A DNA stretch of 64,000 nucleotides from Brevibacillus formosus (lineage in GTDB: Bacteria > Bacillota > Bacilli > Brevibacillales > Brevibacillaceae). The DNA is taken from assembly GCF_003013405.1 (NCBI RefSeq), contig NZ_PXZL01000007.1, positions 186,001 through 250,000 of the forward strand. Direction: 5' to 3'. A program made the position numbers and the translations under genes. Positions 46,004 through 54,970 of the stretch are shown one piece after another. Numbering within the stretch: the stretch's first letter is position 1; every line of letters begins with the position of its first letter. The notes beneath the pieces were generated by a model, which did not search any database, was not told the origin of the DNA, and saw only the letters and a list, made by a program, of their open reading frames with translations.

Positions 46004-46645
46004 ATGAATCCTACACGCATCCTACTATTCGCTGGAGGCAATCTGGGCAACTGGGCGATCCAAGAGATACGCGAAAATGATTGGCTCGTCGGTGTTGACA
46101 GAGGTGCCTTGTTCCTCGTTCGCAACGGTCTTGAGCCAAAATTGTCGATCGGTGACTTTGATTCAGTCAGCTCCGAGGAAATGGCAGAAATTGAACACCA
46201 CAGTATGCACGTCTCCTCCTGCGATCCCGTCATGAAGGATTTGACTGATACAGAGATGGCCCTTACTTGGGCAATCGAGCAACAGCCCGAGGAAATTGTA
46301 CTGCTCGGTGTGCTTGGCTCTCGTTTTGACCATATGCTGGCAAACGTACAATTGCTGAACAAAGCGTTGCAGACGGGCACCAACTGCCGCATCCTCGATG
46401 AGACCAATGAAATCCGTCTGATTGACCGCCAGAGTACGATAGAGCAGGATCATTTTGATCATATCTCCCTGCTGCCCTTTACACCGGAAGTCACAGGGAT
46501 TACCTTAACCGGATTCCTCTATCCGTTGCAGGACGCAACCCTGCGAATTGGTGACACGCTTGGCATCAGCAATCTGCTAACGGAACAGACTGGAACAATC
46601 ACGATTCAAACAGGCAAGCTGCTCGTCGTCAAAAGCAAAGACTAA
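46004..46645 (+). CDS. thiN: Thiamine pyrophosphokinase
   Basis: 213 residues. It makes thiamine diphosphate from thiamine and ATP. The motifs GDFDS (50-54) and KDLTDTEMA (79-86) with GSRFDH later are those of ThiN/TPK1. GGTGG ahead of ATG 46004. In many Bacillales it follows ribosomal genes; here it pairs with a ferredoxin. Terminator follows. Confidence 0.93.
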   Translation: MNPTRILLFAGGNLGNWAIQEIRENDWLVGVDRGALFLVRNGLEPKLSIGDFDSVSSEEMAEIEHHSMHVSSCDPVMKDLTDTEMALTWAIEQQPEEIVLLGVLGSRFDHMLANVQLLNKALQTGTNCRILDETNEIRLIDRQSTIEQDHFDHISLLPFTPEVTGITLTGFLYPLQDATLRIGDTLGISNLLTEQTGTITIQTGKLLVVKSKD

Positions 46646-46655
46646 TCATTAGAAA

Positions 46656-46702
46656 AAGAAGGATCTCCCTTGCATGATGCAAAACAATGGAGATCCTTTT
46701 CC
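46656..46702. terminator. Terminator between thiN and ung
   Basis: AAGGATCTCC/GGAGATCCTT stem with flanking A and T tracts; serves both convergent genes. Confidence 0.85.
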
Positions 46703-46723
46703 TTTTACCTGCACAAATACAGA

Positions 46724-47413
46724 CTACTCTTCTTCTACATGCATCGGCAACTGCCAATCAATCTCTTGAAGCCCGTGCGAACGCAAAAACTCATTGGTCC
46801 GCGAAAAAGGACGGCTGCCAAAAAAGCCGCGATTCGCCGAAAATGGGCTCGGATGCGGGGAGGCGATGACGAAATGCTTGTTTCGATCAATGAATGCCGC
46901 CTTCTCCTGCGCATGCTTACCCCACAGGATGAAAACGAGTGGAGTCTCCCGTTCATTCAACAAATGAATAATGCGATCCGTAAACGTCTCCCACCCAATG
47001 TCCTTATGCGAATTCGGAGTGCCCCGACGAACCGTCAGAACAGTGTTCAGCATCATGACGCCTTGCTTCGCCCAATGGTTCAGGTAACCATGCTGGGGAA
47101 TTTCAAAGCCGACATCGCTTTTCAGCTCTTTGTAAATGTTGACCAGTGACGGCGGCGGCTTGATTCCCGGCCTGACCGAAAAGCTCAATCCATGTGCTTG
47201 TCCCGGTCCGTGATACGGGTCCTGCCCCAGAATCACAACCTTTGCATTCTGATATTCAGTCAGGTGCAATGCTGTGAATATATGATACATATCTGGGTAG
47301 ATTGTCTGCGTCTGATACTCTTCCTTCAACGTTTGACGAAGCTTTACATAATAGGGCTTCTCAAATTCATCGGCCAATACGGGGGCCCAGTCATTTTGCA
47401 ATATGGTAGCCAT
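46724..47413 (-). CDS. ung: Uracil-DNA glycosylase, family 1
   Basis: 229 residues from ATG 47413 (AAGGTGAGG). It removes uracil from DNA. Catalytic water-activating GQDPYHG (63-69, D65) and the HPSPFS motif (H187) are intact. Single gene, convergent with thiN. Confidence 0.95.
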   Translation of the reverse strand: MATILQNDWAPVLADEFEKPYYVKLRQTLKEEYQTQTIYPDMYHIFTALHLTEYQNAKVVILGQDPYHGPGQAHGLSFSVRPGIKPPPSLVNIYKELKSDVGFEIPQHGYLNHWAKQGVMMLNTVLTVRRGTPNSHKDIGWETFTDRIIHLLNERETPLVFILWGKHAQEKAAFIDRNKHFVIASPHPSPFSANRGFFGSRPFSRTNEFLRSHGLQEIDWQLPMHVEEE

Positions 47414-47487
47414 GTTCCTCACCTTGTCCGCTGTTTTTTTCTACCTTACCACAAACCTTCCAATCACTGAACCACTGATTCGAGAAC

Positions 47488-47511
47488 TAGGACTATTCTG
47501 ATTTAGTCCTA
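47488..47511. promoter_or_regulatory. Inverted repeat upstream of the PepSY-like gene
   Basis: TAGGACTA-N8-TAGTCCTA, perfect 8-bp arms. It lies between divergent ung and the copper amine oxidase-like gene; no T tract. Confidence 0.45.
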
Positions 47512-47636
47512 TCTTTCTCATGATTCCTAGTCTTTGTTTCCTAGTACCCTCGTTTGATAGCTTTTCTCCTATGATCTTTGACATAATGATGGCTGGGAAG
47601 ATTTAGAGAAAAGAGAAAGGGAGAGGGTTTCACATC

Positions 47637-48152
47637 ATGAAATGGGACATCAAGTCATTTTTGGGGGGCATTGTTGTAGGTTCGGTGCTCTTTTCCGGAA
47701 TTGCCATCGCAGCACCTGCTTTTCCAGACACGGAAGAAGGAATGAAAACACCGTTCACCTACTACTTTGACGGCTTGCCGAAATCACCAAACAGTGACGT
47801 ACAAGGCATCATGTACAAAAACTCTGTCTATGTGCCAATCCGCTTCGTAGCAGAGAACCTGAACAAACCTGTCATTTACGACGCGAGAACCAAATCGATT
47901 TTCATCGGTAAAATCCCATCAGCAAAAATGTACTCCAAAATGGAAGCGATCGAGCTGGTGAAAAAGAAATTCGCTGGCAAACTCTCGCCGACACATGTAG
48001 TTGAGTACGCTCATGACGACGAAAAAGGTCACTATGTCATTCATGTGTACCAAACGGTCGTGAACAACTTCCAATCTGGCGACAGCTACACCAGTACGTA
48101 TGGCTGGTTCGTAGTGAACCCGAACACCGGGGAAATTAAGTCGTTGTTATAA
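47637..48152 (+). CDS. Exported protein with copper amine oxidase N-terminal-like domain
   Basis: 171 residues, signal peptide (cleavage near AIA-AP). The middle (about 35-95) has the 'stalk' module VYVPIRFVAENLNKPVIYD as in copper amine oxidase N-terminal-like wall proteins; the rest (about 100-170) looks like a PepSY-type fold with HYVIHVYQ. No metal or enzyme site. ATG 47637 with GGGAGAGGG. Confidence 0.75.
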   Translation: MKWDIKSFLGGIVVGSVLFSGIAIAAPAFPDTEEGMKTPFTYYFDGLPKSPNSDVQGIMYKNSVYVPIRFVAENLNKPVIYDARTKSIFIGKIPSAKMYSKMEAIELVKKKFAGKLSPTHVVEYAHDDEKGHYVIHVYQTVVNNFQSGDSYTSTYGWFVVNPNTGEIKSLL

Positions 48153-48207
48153 TTTCTTCTGCACTTATTTATTCGTACGAAAAAGACAGCGGACTAGGGA
48201 CCCGCTA

Positions 48208-48239
48208 GCACCGGAGGATATCCTTCCGGTGCCTTTTTG
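48208..48239 (+). terminator. Terminator of the stalk-domain gene
   Basis: GCACCGGAAGG-type stem GCACCGGA/TCCGGTGC, T5 following. Confidence 0.88.
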
Positions 48240-48355
48240 TCTTCATGGAAAAATTTAGATTGATTACCACTTGTCCTATGTGATACGATCTCCCTACAGC
48301 TATTTAATAAACATTTTTATTTACTATTTATTTTATATAAGGAGTGAACTTGTTT

Positions 48356-49267
48356 ATGTCTATCTTACCAAACTGGGCGAGTTTATACCTTCAACGTCTA
48401 CAGCTAGATCGCAAGTCCCCTAGCCTCTCTTATCTCAGTGAGCTCTGCCGTGCGCATCTGCAGACTTTCCCTTATGAAAATGTAAGCAAGCTGCTTTTCT
48501 TCCGTGCTGGAAAACATGCTATACCTTCCCCGGAAGAATATGTACAAAACGCAATCAGTCATCACTTCGGCGGCACATGCATGACAAATAATCACAGCTT
48601 TCTCGCACTGCTTCGTGCACTTGGATTTTCCGGTAATCTGGTCTTGCCAGGGGGAGGGCATGCTGCCATCCTGATCGATGGTCCCGATACTGGAGAAACA
48701 CCTGTCTATGTAGATACAGGCGCTACTGCTCCTATCTTTGAGCCGATTCATTTTCTGGAAGAGGGGAACCATGCCAGATCTTTTGGCACTGTTTCGATGG
48801 ATTTAACCAAAAGTCCCGATCATCCTGAACACTATCGCTTTACGCGGTATGAAAACGGAAAAGTGGCAATTCCTCCGTGGGATTTTCATCCGAATGAACG
48901 AAAAGAACTGTCCGACTTGACGGAAGTCATCCGCTCCTCGTTTTTACCAGACGCCTTCTTTTTGAATCGACTTCACATTCATCGTTTTCAGCTGGAGCAA
49001 GATCGCTTCGTGGTACTCAAAAACAATACCCTCCAGCTCGGCTATTCGGATGGCACAAACCAGATAACAACCCTCCACACTGTCTCTGATATAGAAGCTG
49101 CCGTAGCCGATGAAATGCAACTGCCACTTCTCCCTGTTCGCGAAGCGGTAGAAATCCTGCTCGAACGCGGTATTGATATTTTCGCTGCCCCCAAGAAAGA
49201 AGAAGTTCCACTTGAAAACGAAGCTCTCGTGCTCAAAGAAAATTCAGCATTAGACTTACTTGTTTAA
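48356..49267 (+). CDS. Arylamine N-acetyltransferase-like protein
   Basis: 303 residues from ATG 48356 (AAGGAGTG ahead; a GTG at 48344 is part of that site). The catalytic triad of NAT enzymes is present: C75 in FGGTCMTNN, H102 in GGHAAIL and D120 in YVDTGA. NATs transfer acetyl from acetyl-CoA to aromatic amines or related nucleophiles. The C-terminus is longer than the usual enzyme. Substrate not known. Confidence 0.85.
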   Translation: MSILPNWASLYLQRLQLDRKSPSLSYLSELCRAHLQTFPYENVSKLLFFRAGKHAIPSPEEYVQNAISHHFGGTCMTNNHSFLALLRALGFSGNLVLPGGGHAAILIDGPDTGETPVYVDTGATAPIFEPIHFLEEGNHARSFGTVSMDLTKSPDHPEHYRFTRYENGKVAIPPWDFHPNERKELSDLTEVIRSSFLPDAFFLNRLHIHRFQLEQDRFVVLKNNTLQLGYSDGTNQITTLHTVSDIEAAVADEMQLPLLPVREAVEILLERGIDIFAAPKKEEVPLENEALVLKENSALDLLV

Positions 49268-49384
49268 AATACAATCGGCAGCCTTGGACGAGAAAATAAA
49301 GTCCTAGACTGCCTCAGTTCTTTATCACATGAGTTTTAATATTGCTATCGAATCAAACATCTTTGTCTTTGATATTATTGGTAC

Positions 49385-49753
49385 TCAGTTATTAAATAGT
49401 AATACTAAATGAATAGCCGCTAGGATTCCCATTGGATAAATAATTGTTCTGGAAAATGTATTTTTAAATCCATTACGGGGGTGCTTTTCAAAAAATAGGT
49501 GCAGGATTGCATGTATGATAAAAAATAAATCTAGGACCCAAAAAGTAACTGTCTGATATTTACTAAAAAGTAAATAGAGTATTATTGTGTAAAGTGGAAG
49601 GTGAATAAATGTGAATACTTTATAAGCTTTAGAATCCTCCATATCCTTAAGCACGATAAACAATCTCCACTCAGAACGTCTAATCGCATCCATTTCGTGC
49701 AAAAGAAATAAAGATAAGTTTATCAAAAATATCACAAGCAAGAGATCAGGCAT
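49385..49753 (-). CDS. Small membrane protein, DUF6713-like
   Basis: 122 residues; four hydrophobic segments and a conserved HEMDAIRRSEW near 20. AT-rich, unlike most neighbours. GGGGGGC ahead of ATG 49753. Function unknown. The 117 bp before it, downstream of the NAT gene, hold only a weak hairpin (49272-49314). Confidence 0.65.
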   Translation of the reverse strand: MPDLLLVIFLINLSLFLLHEMDAIRRSEWRLFIVLKDMEDSKAYKVFTFIHLPLYTIILYLLFSKYQTVTFWVLDLFFIIHAILHLFFEKHPRNGFKNTFSRTIIYPMGILAAIHLVLLFNN

Positions 49754-49867
49754 TTAAAGCCCCCCTACAATTTTATTACTTTATGTTACTACACCCTAAT
49801 AAATAATGAGGTCAAAATACATTTTTCGGTCTACATCTCGATCGTCCCGCTATTTCCTAATATCTGG

Positions 49868-49896
49868 TTGACAATGATAATATTTCTCAATAATAT
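49868..49896 (+). promoter_or_regulatory. Promoter with Fur box before the heme monooxygenase
   Basis: TTGACA (49868-49873), 17 bp, TAATAT (49891-49896). In the spacer TGATAATATTTCTCA (49875-49889) matches the Fur core TGATAATNATTATCA at 13 of 15 positions. Another dyad TTTCTCA/TGAGAAA (49883-49902) follows. Confidence 0.75.
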
Positions 49897-49936
49897 GAGA
49901 AAGTAGGGAAATGGTATATAAGGAGTGTCGCGCTTC

Positions 49937-50260
49937 ATGATGATGGAGATAAAAACATACGTCGTCCAGGAAGGTCATTCTGACAAAATTGTACAAGGCT
50001 TTAGCGAGCCTGGTGCTGTTGAGAAGGCTCCTGGCTTTGTAGATTTAAGCGTGCTGGTACAGAAGCCACGCAAAGGTGAAGAAGAAGTGGTCGTCATGAT
50101 CCGTTGGGAATCAAAAGAGGCGTGGAAGCAGTGGGAGCTGAGTGATGTTCATCTGGCAGGTCACCGCCAAGCACGTGAGGAAGAAACCCCTGAGTGGTAC
50201 ATTAGCGGCAAAACCGGCCATTACGAGCTCAAAGCGAAAAAAGAACCAAACCCTTCGTAA
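49937..50260 (+). CDS. hmoA: Heme-degrading monooxygenase-like protein (HmoA/IsdG)
   Basis: 107 residues from ATG 49937 (AAGGAG; two further ATGs follow). It has the ferredoxin-like antibiotic-monooxygenase fold with the HmoA marks MIRWESKEAWKQWELSD and HLAGH. It should free iron from heme. Fur-type box in its promoter supports iron-starvation expression. Single gene with a terminator. Confidence 0.85.
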   Translation: MMMEIKTYVVQEGHSDKIVQGFSEPGAVEKAPGFVDLSVLVQKPRKGEEEVVVMIRWESKEAWKQWELSDVHLAGHRQAREEETPEWYISGKTGHYELKAKKEPNPS

Positions 50261-50267
50261 ATACAAA

Positions 50268-50320
50268 CAAACCAGCCCGTACGTCGGAAAAACTCCGATC
50301 AATCCAGGCTGGTTTTTTAT
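50268..50320. terminator. Terminator after hmoA
   Basis: AACCAGCC/GGCTGGTT long-loop stem with T6; A-rich on the other side, so it may also stop the opposing activator transcript. Confidence 0.75.
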
Positions 50321-50327
50321 TTTTCCT

Positions 50328-51782
50328 CTATCCTTTTTCCAATCCGTACTTCTCCATCTTCCGGTACAAGGTCGACAAGCTGATTCGCAGCTCATTGGCA
50401 ATCGCGGCTTTGTCCTGTCCATAATTGCCTGCGTTCAAATAGCGCTGGAGAATGGAGCGTTCGTATTCTGCCACCAGCTTTTCCAGTCCCAAATCGCTTC
50501 CTGCTGTCGACGACTCATCCTCGAACAGCAAATACTCTGGAAGCTCCTCATTGCCGATGACCTGCCCCTCCGCCATGTTGACCATATACTCGACGGCATT
50601 TTCGAGCTGACGAATATTCCCCGGCCATTCGTATGCTCGTAGTCGCTGGACGAGTTGGGCTTCGAGCTCCAGTTTGCCTTTTTGCAGCAACGTCCCGTAC
50701 CGATACAGGAAGTGCTGCAAGTAAAGCGCGATATCCTCCGTACGTTCACGCAACGGCTTTAACCGCAGGGGGATGACGTTGAGACGATAATACAAGTCCT
50801 CGCGAAACGTCCCTTCCCTGACCATGCTCTCCAAATCTCTGTGTGTGGCCGCAATGACACGCACATCGACACCTAGCGTCTTCACGCCGCCTACCCGATC
50901 TACCGTTTTTTCCTGAAGGACACGCAGCAGCTTGGGCTGGAGGGACAACGGAATATCGCCTACTTCATCCAGAAAAATCGTTCCCTTGTGGGCCAATTCA
51001 AATTTCCCCGGCTTCCCTTCGCGTCTGGAGCCTGTGAATGCGCCGCCTTCGTACCCGAACAATTCGCTTTCTAGCAAGGTCTCGGGAATCGCCGCGCAAT
51101 TGACTGCCACAAACGGCTGTCTGCTGCGCGCACTCTCGCAGTGAATGGCTTTGGCCAACAGCTCCTTGCCCGTTCCGCTCTCTCCCCGGATCAAAACAGT
51201 GGAAATGCTGTTCGTCACTTTTTTCGCTTTGGCAATCACATCACGCAAGCCTGTTTCTGCACCGATCAGTTGGGCAAAATACACCGGATGAACAGAAGCC
51301 TGCGGCATTTCCTCTTGAATGTTGCAGCTCTTCTCCCGTTCCGCATCCAGCTCTAGCAGCTTGTGCTCTATCAAGGAACTCGTATGCTGTAAAAACGGCA
51401 TCCATTTTTCCGAATGGTGCAGCATTTTTTCTTTTTGCTCGGGGGAAAAGCCGATAATTCCGATGACTCCTACCGTCTTCTCCCGCTTGTGCACCGGAAA
51501 TCCAATCGTCGCCAGCTCCCGGCATTGCTGCAAAAACTTGCAATTGCCACACTCCGACTCGTTCTTTTTCATGTCAAAAATCATTCCCGGCTGTCCGGTT
51601 TGCAGGATCATGCGGAAAAACGATCCCTCCGGCGCAGGCAATCCAATCAGATCCTGATAGTAGCCGGTTCCGCTCACACGTATCCCTTGTTCATCCAGGA
51701 TAGTGACATCGAGTCCCAGTACTTTGGAAATATTGTCGGCGTACGATTGAATGAATTCCTCGATCCGGGAAAACTCTGTCAT
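50328..51782 (-). CDS. Sigma-54-dependent activator with cysteine-bearing sensor
   Basis: 484 residues from ATG 51782 with GGAGGATTGGGC. The N-terminal PocR-like sensor (about 1-140) has three cysteines, C78, C81 and C87 (ECGNCKFLQQC), which could bind a metal or ligand. AAA+ domain: Walker A GESGTGKE (200-207), the sigma-54 loop GAFTGS (247-252) and Walker B GTIFLDE. The Fis helix-turn-helix is at the end. The PLP lyase gene just upstream has a sigma-54 promoter, so it is the likely target. Confidence 0.9.
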   Translation of the reverse strand: MTEFSRIEEFIQSYADNISKVLGLDVTILDEQGIRVSGTGYYQDLIGLPAPEGSFFRMILQTGQPGMIFDMKKNESECGNCKFLQQCRELATIGFPVHKREKTVGVIGIIGFSPEQKEKMLHHSEKWMPFLQHTSSLIEHKLLELDAEREKSCNIQEEMPQASVHPVYFAQLIGAETGLRDVIAKAKKVTNSISTVLIRGESGTGKELLAKAIHCESARSRQPFVAVNCAAIPETLLESELFGYEGGAFTGSRREGKPGKFELAHKGTIFLDEVGDIPLSLQPKLLRVLQEKTVDRVGGVKTLGVDVRVIAATHRDLESMVREGTFREDLYYRLNVIPLRLKPLRERTEDIALYLQHFLYRYGTLLQKGKLELEAQLVQRLRAYEWPGNIRQLENAVEYMVNMAEGQVIGNEELPEYLLFEDESSTAGSDLGLEKLVAEYERSILQRYLNAGNYGQDKAAIANELRISLSTLYRKMEKYGLEKG

Positions 51783-51808
51783 GCCCAATCCTCCAATTTC
51801 ACGTTCCT

Positions 51809-53014
51809 TTATCCCCTGCTCGCCGCCATTGGCAGACTAGCCAGCGCCTGCTCCAAATCTGCGATGATATCCTCCACATCCTCCAAGCCAGTCGATAAGC
51901 GAATCAGACCGTCCGTAATGTTGAACTTGATCCGCTCAGAGGCAGGAATCGAGGAATGCGTCATCGAGGCAGGATGCTGTACCAGTGTCTCGGGATCTCC
52001 TAAACTAAACGATATCATAGCCAAGTGCAGAGCGTTAATGAAAGATTTGGCTGCCTCGTAGCCGCCTTTTACTTCGAAGGAAACGATTCCGCCCATTCCG
52101 GCCATTTGCCGTTTGGCCAGCTCATGCTGTGGATGCGAAGGCAGACCAGGGTAGTAGACATGCGAGATTGCCGGGTGCTGCGCCAAAAACTCCGCCACTG
52201 CCTGTGCGTTTTGCCCATGCTGTCTGACGCGCAAGCCGAGTGTCTTCAGCCCACGCAGGATTAAGAACGCATCCCAAGCATTCAAATTTTGTCCCAAGTC
52301 TCCCATGACGTTTTTGCGCATGAATTGGATATGCTCCTGCTTCCCGACGATGAAGCCCGCGATGACATCGCCATGTCCGTTCAAATATTTGGTGGCGCTA
52401 TGCACGACGACATCCGCCCCTAGCTCAAGCGGTCGCTGCAAATACGGCGTTAAGAAGGTGTTGTCGACGATGACCACAATGCCATGTGCGTGCGCCAAAC
52501 GTGACAACGCCGAGATATCTAAAACAGTCAGGCACGGGTTCGAGGGTGTTTCGATGTACAGGACTTTTGTGTTTGGCAAAAATGCTCTCTCGACTGCCTG
52601 CAAATCGGTGCAATCGACAAAGTCCGTCGCAATGCCATAACGCGGGGCCATGGTCGTAAGAAACTTGTAGCTCCCACCGTACACATCCCGCGTACACACC
52701 ACATGATCCCCCTGCTTCAAAAAGGCGAGCAAAGCCCCCGAAATGGCAGCCATCCCACTGCTTACGCCCAAGGCAGCTTCTCCATTTTCCAATGCGGCGA
52801 TTTTTTGCTCTAAAGTGGTGATGGTAGGGTTGCCATATCTTCCGTAGTACGTTCCTTCCCGCTCGCCCGCCACGCACGCCGCTGCGGAGTCTGCATCTGG
52901 AAAGGCGTAGGCCACGGCAGGCACCACTGCGGATACGACTGCTCCTGTTTTTTGGCAAGGCGTTTGTGCGGTATGAATAATGGAGGTGTCCATCTTCCAC
53001 TTGTTTGTCGTCAT
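51809..53014 (-). CDS. PLP-dependent gamma-lyase (methionine gamma-lyase-like)
   Basis: 401 residues of the Cys/Met-metabolism PLP family. PLP lysine in HSATKYLNGHGD (K209), phosphate-binding SSGMAAIS and the C-terminal SLGDPETLVQHPASMTHS, which is frequent in methionine gamma-lyases. It should cleave sulfur amino acids to thiol, ammonia and 2-oxoacid. Methionine versus cystathionine as substrate cannot be settled. GGGAGAG precedes ATG 53014. Confidence 0.85.
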   Translation of the reverse strand: MTTNKWKMDTSIIHTAQTPCQKTGAVVSAVVPAVAYAFPDADSAAACVAGEREGTYYGRYGNPTITTLEQKIAALENGEAALGVSSGMAAISGALLAFLKQGDHVVCTRDVYGGSYKFLTTMAPRYGIATDFVDCTDLQAVERAFLPNTKVLYIETPSNPCLTVLDISALSRLAHAHGIVVIVDNTFLTPYLQRPLELGADVVVHSATKYLNGHGDVIAGFIVGKQEHIQFMRKNVMGDLGQNLNAWDAFLILRGLKTLGLRVRQHGQNAQAVAEFLAQHPAISHVYYPGLPSHPQHELAKRQMAGMGGIVSFEVKGGYEAAKSFINALHLAMISFSLGDPETLVQHPASMTHSSIPASERIKFNITDGLIRLSTGLEDVEDIIADLEQALASLPMAASRG

Positions 53015-53056
53015 TTACTGTCTCTCCCTTTGGTTTGTGCTGTTACCAAATGCTAT

Positions 53057-53072
53057 AGCAAGGAGCATGCCA
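53057..53072 (-). promoter_or_regulatory. Sigma-54 promoter of the gamma-lyase gene
   Basis: Minus strand TGGCAT-GCTCC-TTGCT matches TGGCAY-N5-TTGCW. It is 43 bp upstream of the start, with a sigma-54 activator gene next door. Confidence 0.85.
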
Positions 53073-53233
53073 AGGTTAGAAACCGCATCATTTCAGGGCT
53101 TTGCGCTTTTTGCGCTCATAGACATTCGCAAATATGAAAATCAACTTTTTCAGATGCACGCAAAAAAGCCGTTAGTTGCCCCAACGACTTTTCGCATAGT
53201 TGCAATTGCGTTTTGCATGATTAGAAAAGCAGC

Positions 53234-54955
53234 TTATACGAGCATGCCGCCCCCGCTTTTCCTGTACTTCAAAATGCCCTCTGCTGCTCGATAGGAGAGA
53301 GCACCCATCGTTCCTGTCGGATTGTAGCCGCTATTATGAGCAAACGAGGAAGCCCCGACGACAAATACGTTTTCCGCATCCCACATCTGCAAATAGTTGT
53401 TGACTGCCGAAGTGTCAGGTGAAGCACCCATGATGACACCGCCTGTATTATGCGTCGATTGGTATGGTGTGATATCGTAGGGTCCGAGCTTGCGGTTGAT
53501 TTCGAGCTTCTCGTTCGCTCCCATTTCTTTTACAATTTCCGCGCACTTATCTGCACAAAAAGCCGCCAGCTCTCTGTCCTGGTCGACGAAATCATATGTA
53601 ATGCGAATCAACGGATCGCCAAACGCATCCTTGTACGTAGGGTCCAGATCAAGGAAGTGCTGTCGAAATGGCATCGAAGCCCCTTGGGCGCCTACCGATA
53701 TGAAGCGATTCGTGTATTTGATTGATGCCGCCTTGAACTCCTTGCCCCAGCTAGGCGTCCCCGGCGGTACCTTGTTCGTGCCGATTGGTCGGTAGCCGGT
53801 TTGTGTGACAGAGATATTCGCCCCATGGATAAATTTCAGATCGGAGTGATCGAAGTTATCACCGTTGTAGTCATCCAAACACATTCCCAACGATCCTGCG
53901 CCAGCATAATTATTAAACTCCCTGTCGTCGAAGAAGCCGACTGCGCCTCCTCTCATGACCTGGTAGGCGTAGTTTTTACCGATCACGCCTTTTCCCGTTG
54001 CTGGATCATACGGTTTACCCAGCTTGGACATGAGCAAGATGCGCGTGTTGTTGAATACATAGCTGGTCATTACCACAATATCAGCGGGCTGTTCGAATTC
54101 CTCCCCTGTCGTGACATCCGTATACAAGACGCCAGTCGCCTTGTTCCCTGTATGTAATATTCTGCGGACATGGGAATGCGTGCGAATTTCAAACTTCCCT
54201 GTCTTCTTGGCTACCGGAATCACCGTCACCACTGGATCGGCTTTTGCTCCGTACTCACAGCCAAACCTTTCACAGAAGCCGCAATATTGACAAGCTGCCC
54301 GTGCCACCCCGTCTGGATTGGTATACGCTTGCGAGAGATTTGCTGAGGGAAGGATGTATGGATGCAGGTTTTTCTTTTTCGCCGCATCCGCAAATAATTG
54401 CATGCTTGGTGTAGTACGCATCGGAGGTATCGGATACGGACTCGAGCGTTTTCCCCCCAACGGATTCTCCTCGCCTGCGATTCCCGCCATCTTTTCAAAC
54501 TTATCGAAGTACGGCTCCAGTTGATCGTAGGTAATGCCCCAATCCTGGATCGTCATCCCCTCTGGAATTTTCTTTGCGCCATACCTTTCAATCGTCTTGC
54601 TGCGGATCTCGAAATCATACGGCAGGAAGCGGAAGGTCTGTCCGTTCCAGTGGACACCAGCACCCCCGAGTCCTGTCCCGAGCAAAAAGGAACCGTATGA
54701 CCGCATGGGAAGCGCGCGAACGTTCATTTTACTGCGGAACGTGATCGTTTCCTTGGACAAATCTTGCATAAGCTCGTAACGAAGAGCGTAACGCAATTCG
54801 TCGTGTACCATGAAGTAGTCTTCGGTTTTGCGCTCCTTGCCTCTCTCTAGCCCCACCACCGTCAGACCTTGCTTGGTTAGCTCAGAAGCAATAATGCCTC
54901 CACCCCAGCCCACCCCCACGATCACGACGTCAACCTTTGGCAATTTTTTGGCCAT
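53234..54955 (-). CDS. GMC-type dehydrogenase, gluconate 2-dehydrogenase-like large subunit
   Basis: 573 residues. FAD-binding VDVVIVGVGWGGG near 9-21, a cysteine-rich stretch CQYCGFCERFGC near 222-233 and the GMC-type active-site region with STHNTGG and AHNSGYNPTGT. It oxidises a sugar acid or alcohol at the membrane. It is next to its small Tat-exported subunit; the usual cytochrome subunit is not found here. GGGAGGACGG precedes ATG 54955. Confidence 0.88.
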   Translation of the reverse strand: MAKKLPKVDVVIVGVGWGGGIIASELTKQGLTVVGLERGKERKTEDYFMVHDELRYALRYELMQDLSKETITFRSKMNVRALPMRSYGSFLLGTGLGGAGVHWNGQTFRFLPYDFEIRSKTIERYGAKKIPEGMTIQDWGITYDQLEPYFDKFEKMAGIAGEENPLGGKRSSPYPIPPMRTTPSMQLFADAAKKKNLHPYILPSANLSQAYTNPDGVARAACQYCGFCERFGCEYGAKADPVVTVIPVAKKTGKFEIRTHSHVRRILHTGNKATGVLYTDVTTGEEFEQPADIVVMTSYVFNNTRILLMSKLGKPYDPATGKGVIGKNYAYQVMRGGAVGFFDDREFNNYAGAGSLGMCLDDYNGDNFDHSDLKFIHGANISVTQTGYRPIGTNKVPPGTPSWGKEFKAASIKYTNRFISVGAQGASMPFRQHFLDLDPTYKDAFGDPLIRITYDFVDQDRELAAFCADKCAEIVKEMGANEKLEINRKLGPYDITPYQSTHNTGGVIMGASPDTSAVNNYLQMWDAENVFVVGASSFAHNSGYNPTGTMGALSYRAAEGILKYRKSGGGMLV

Positions 54956-54970
54956 ATGTACCGTCCTCCC

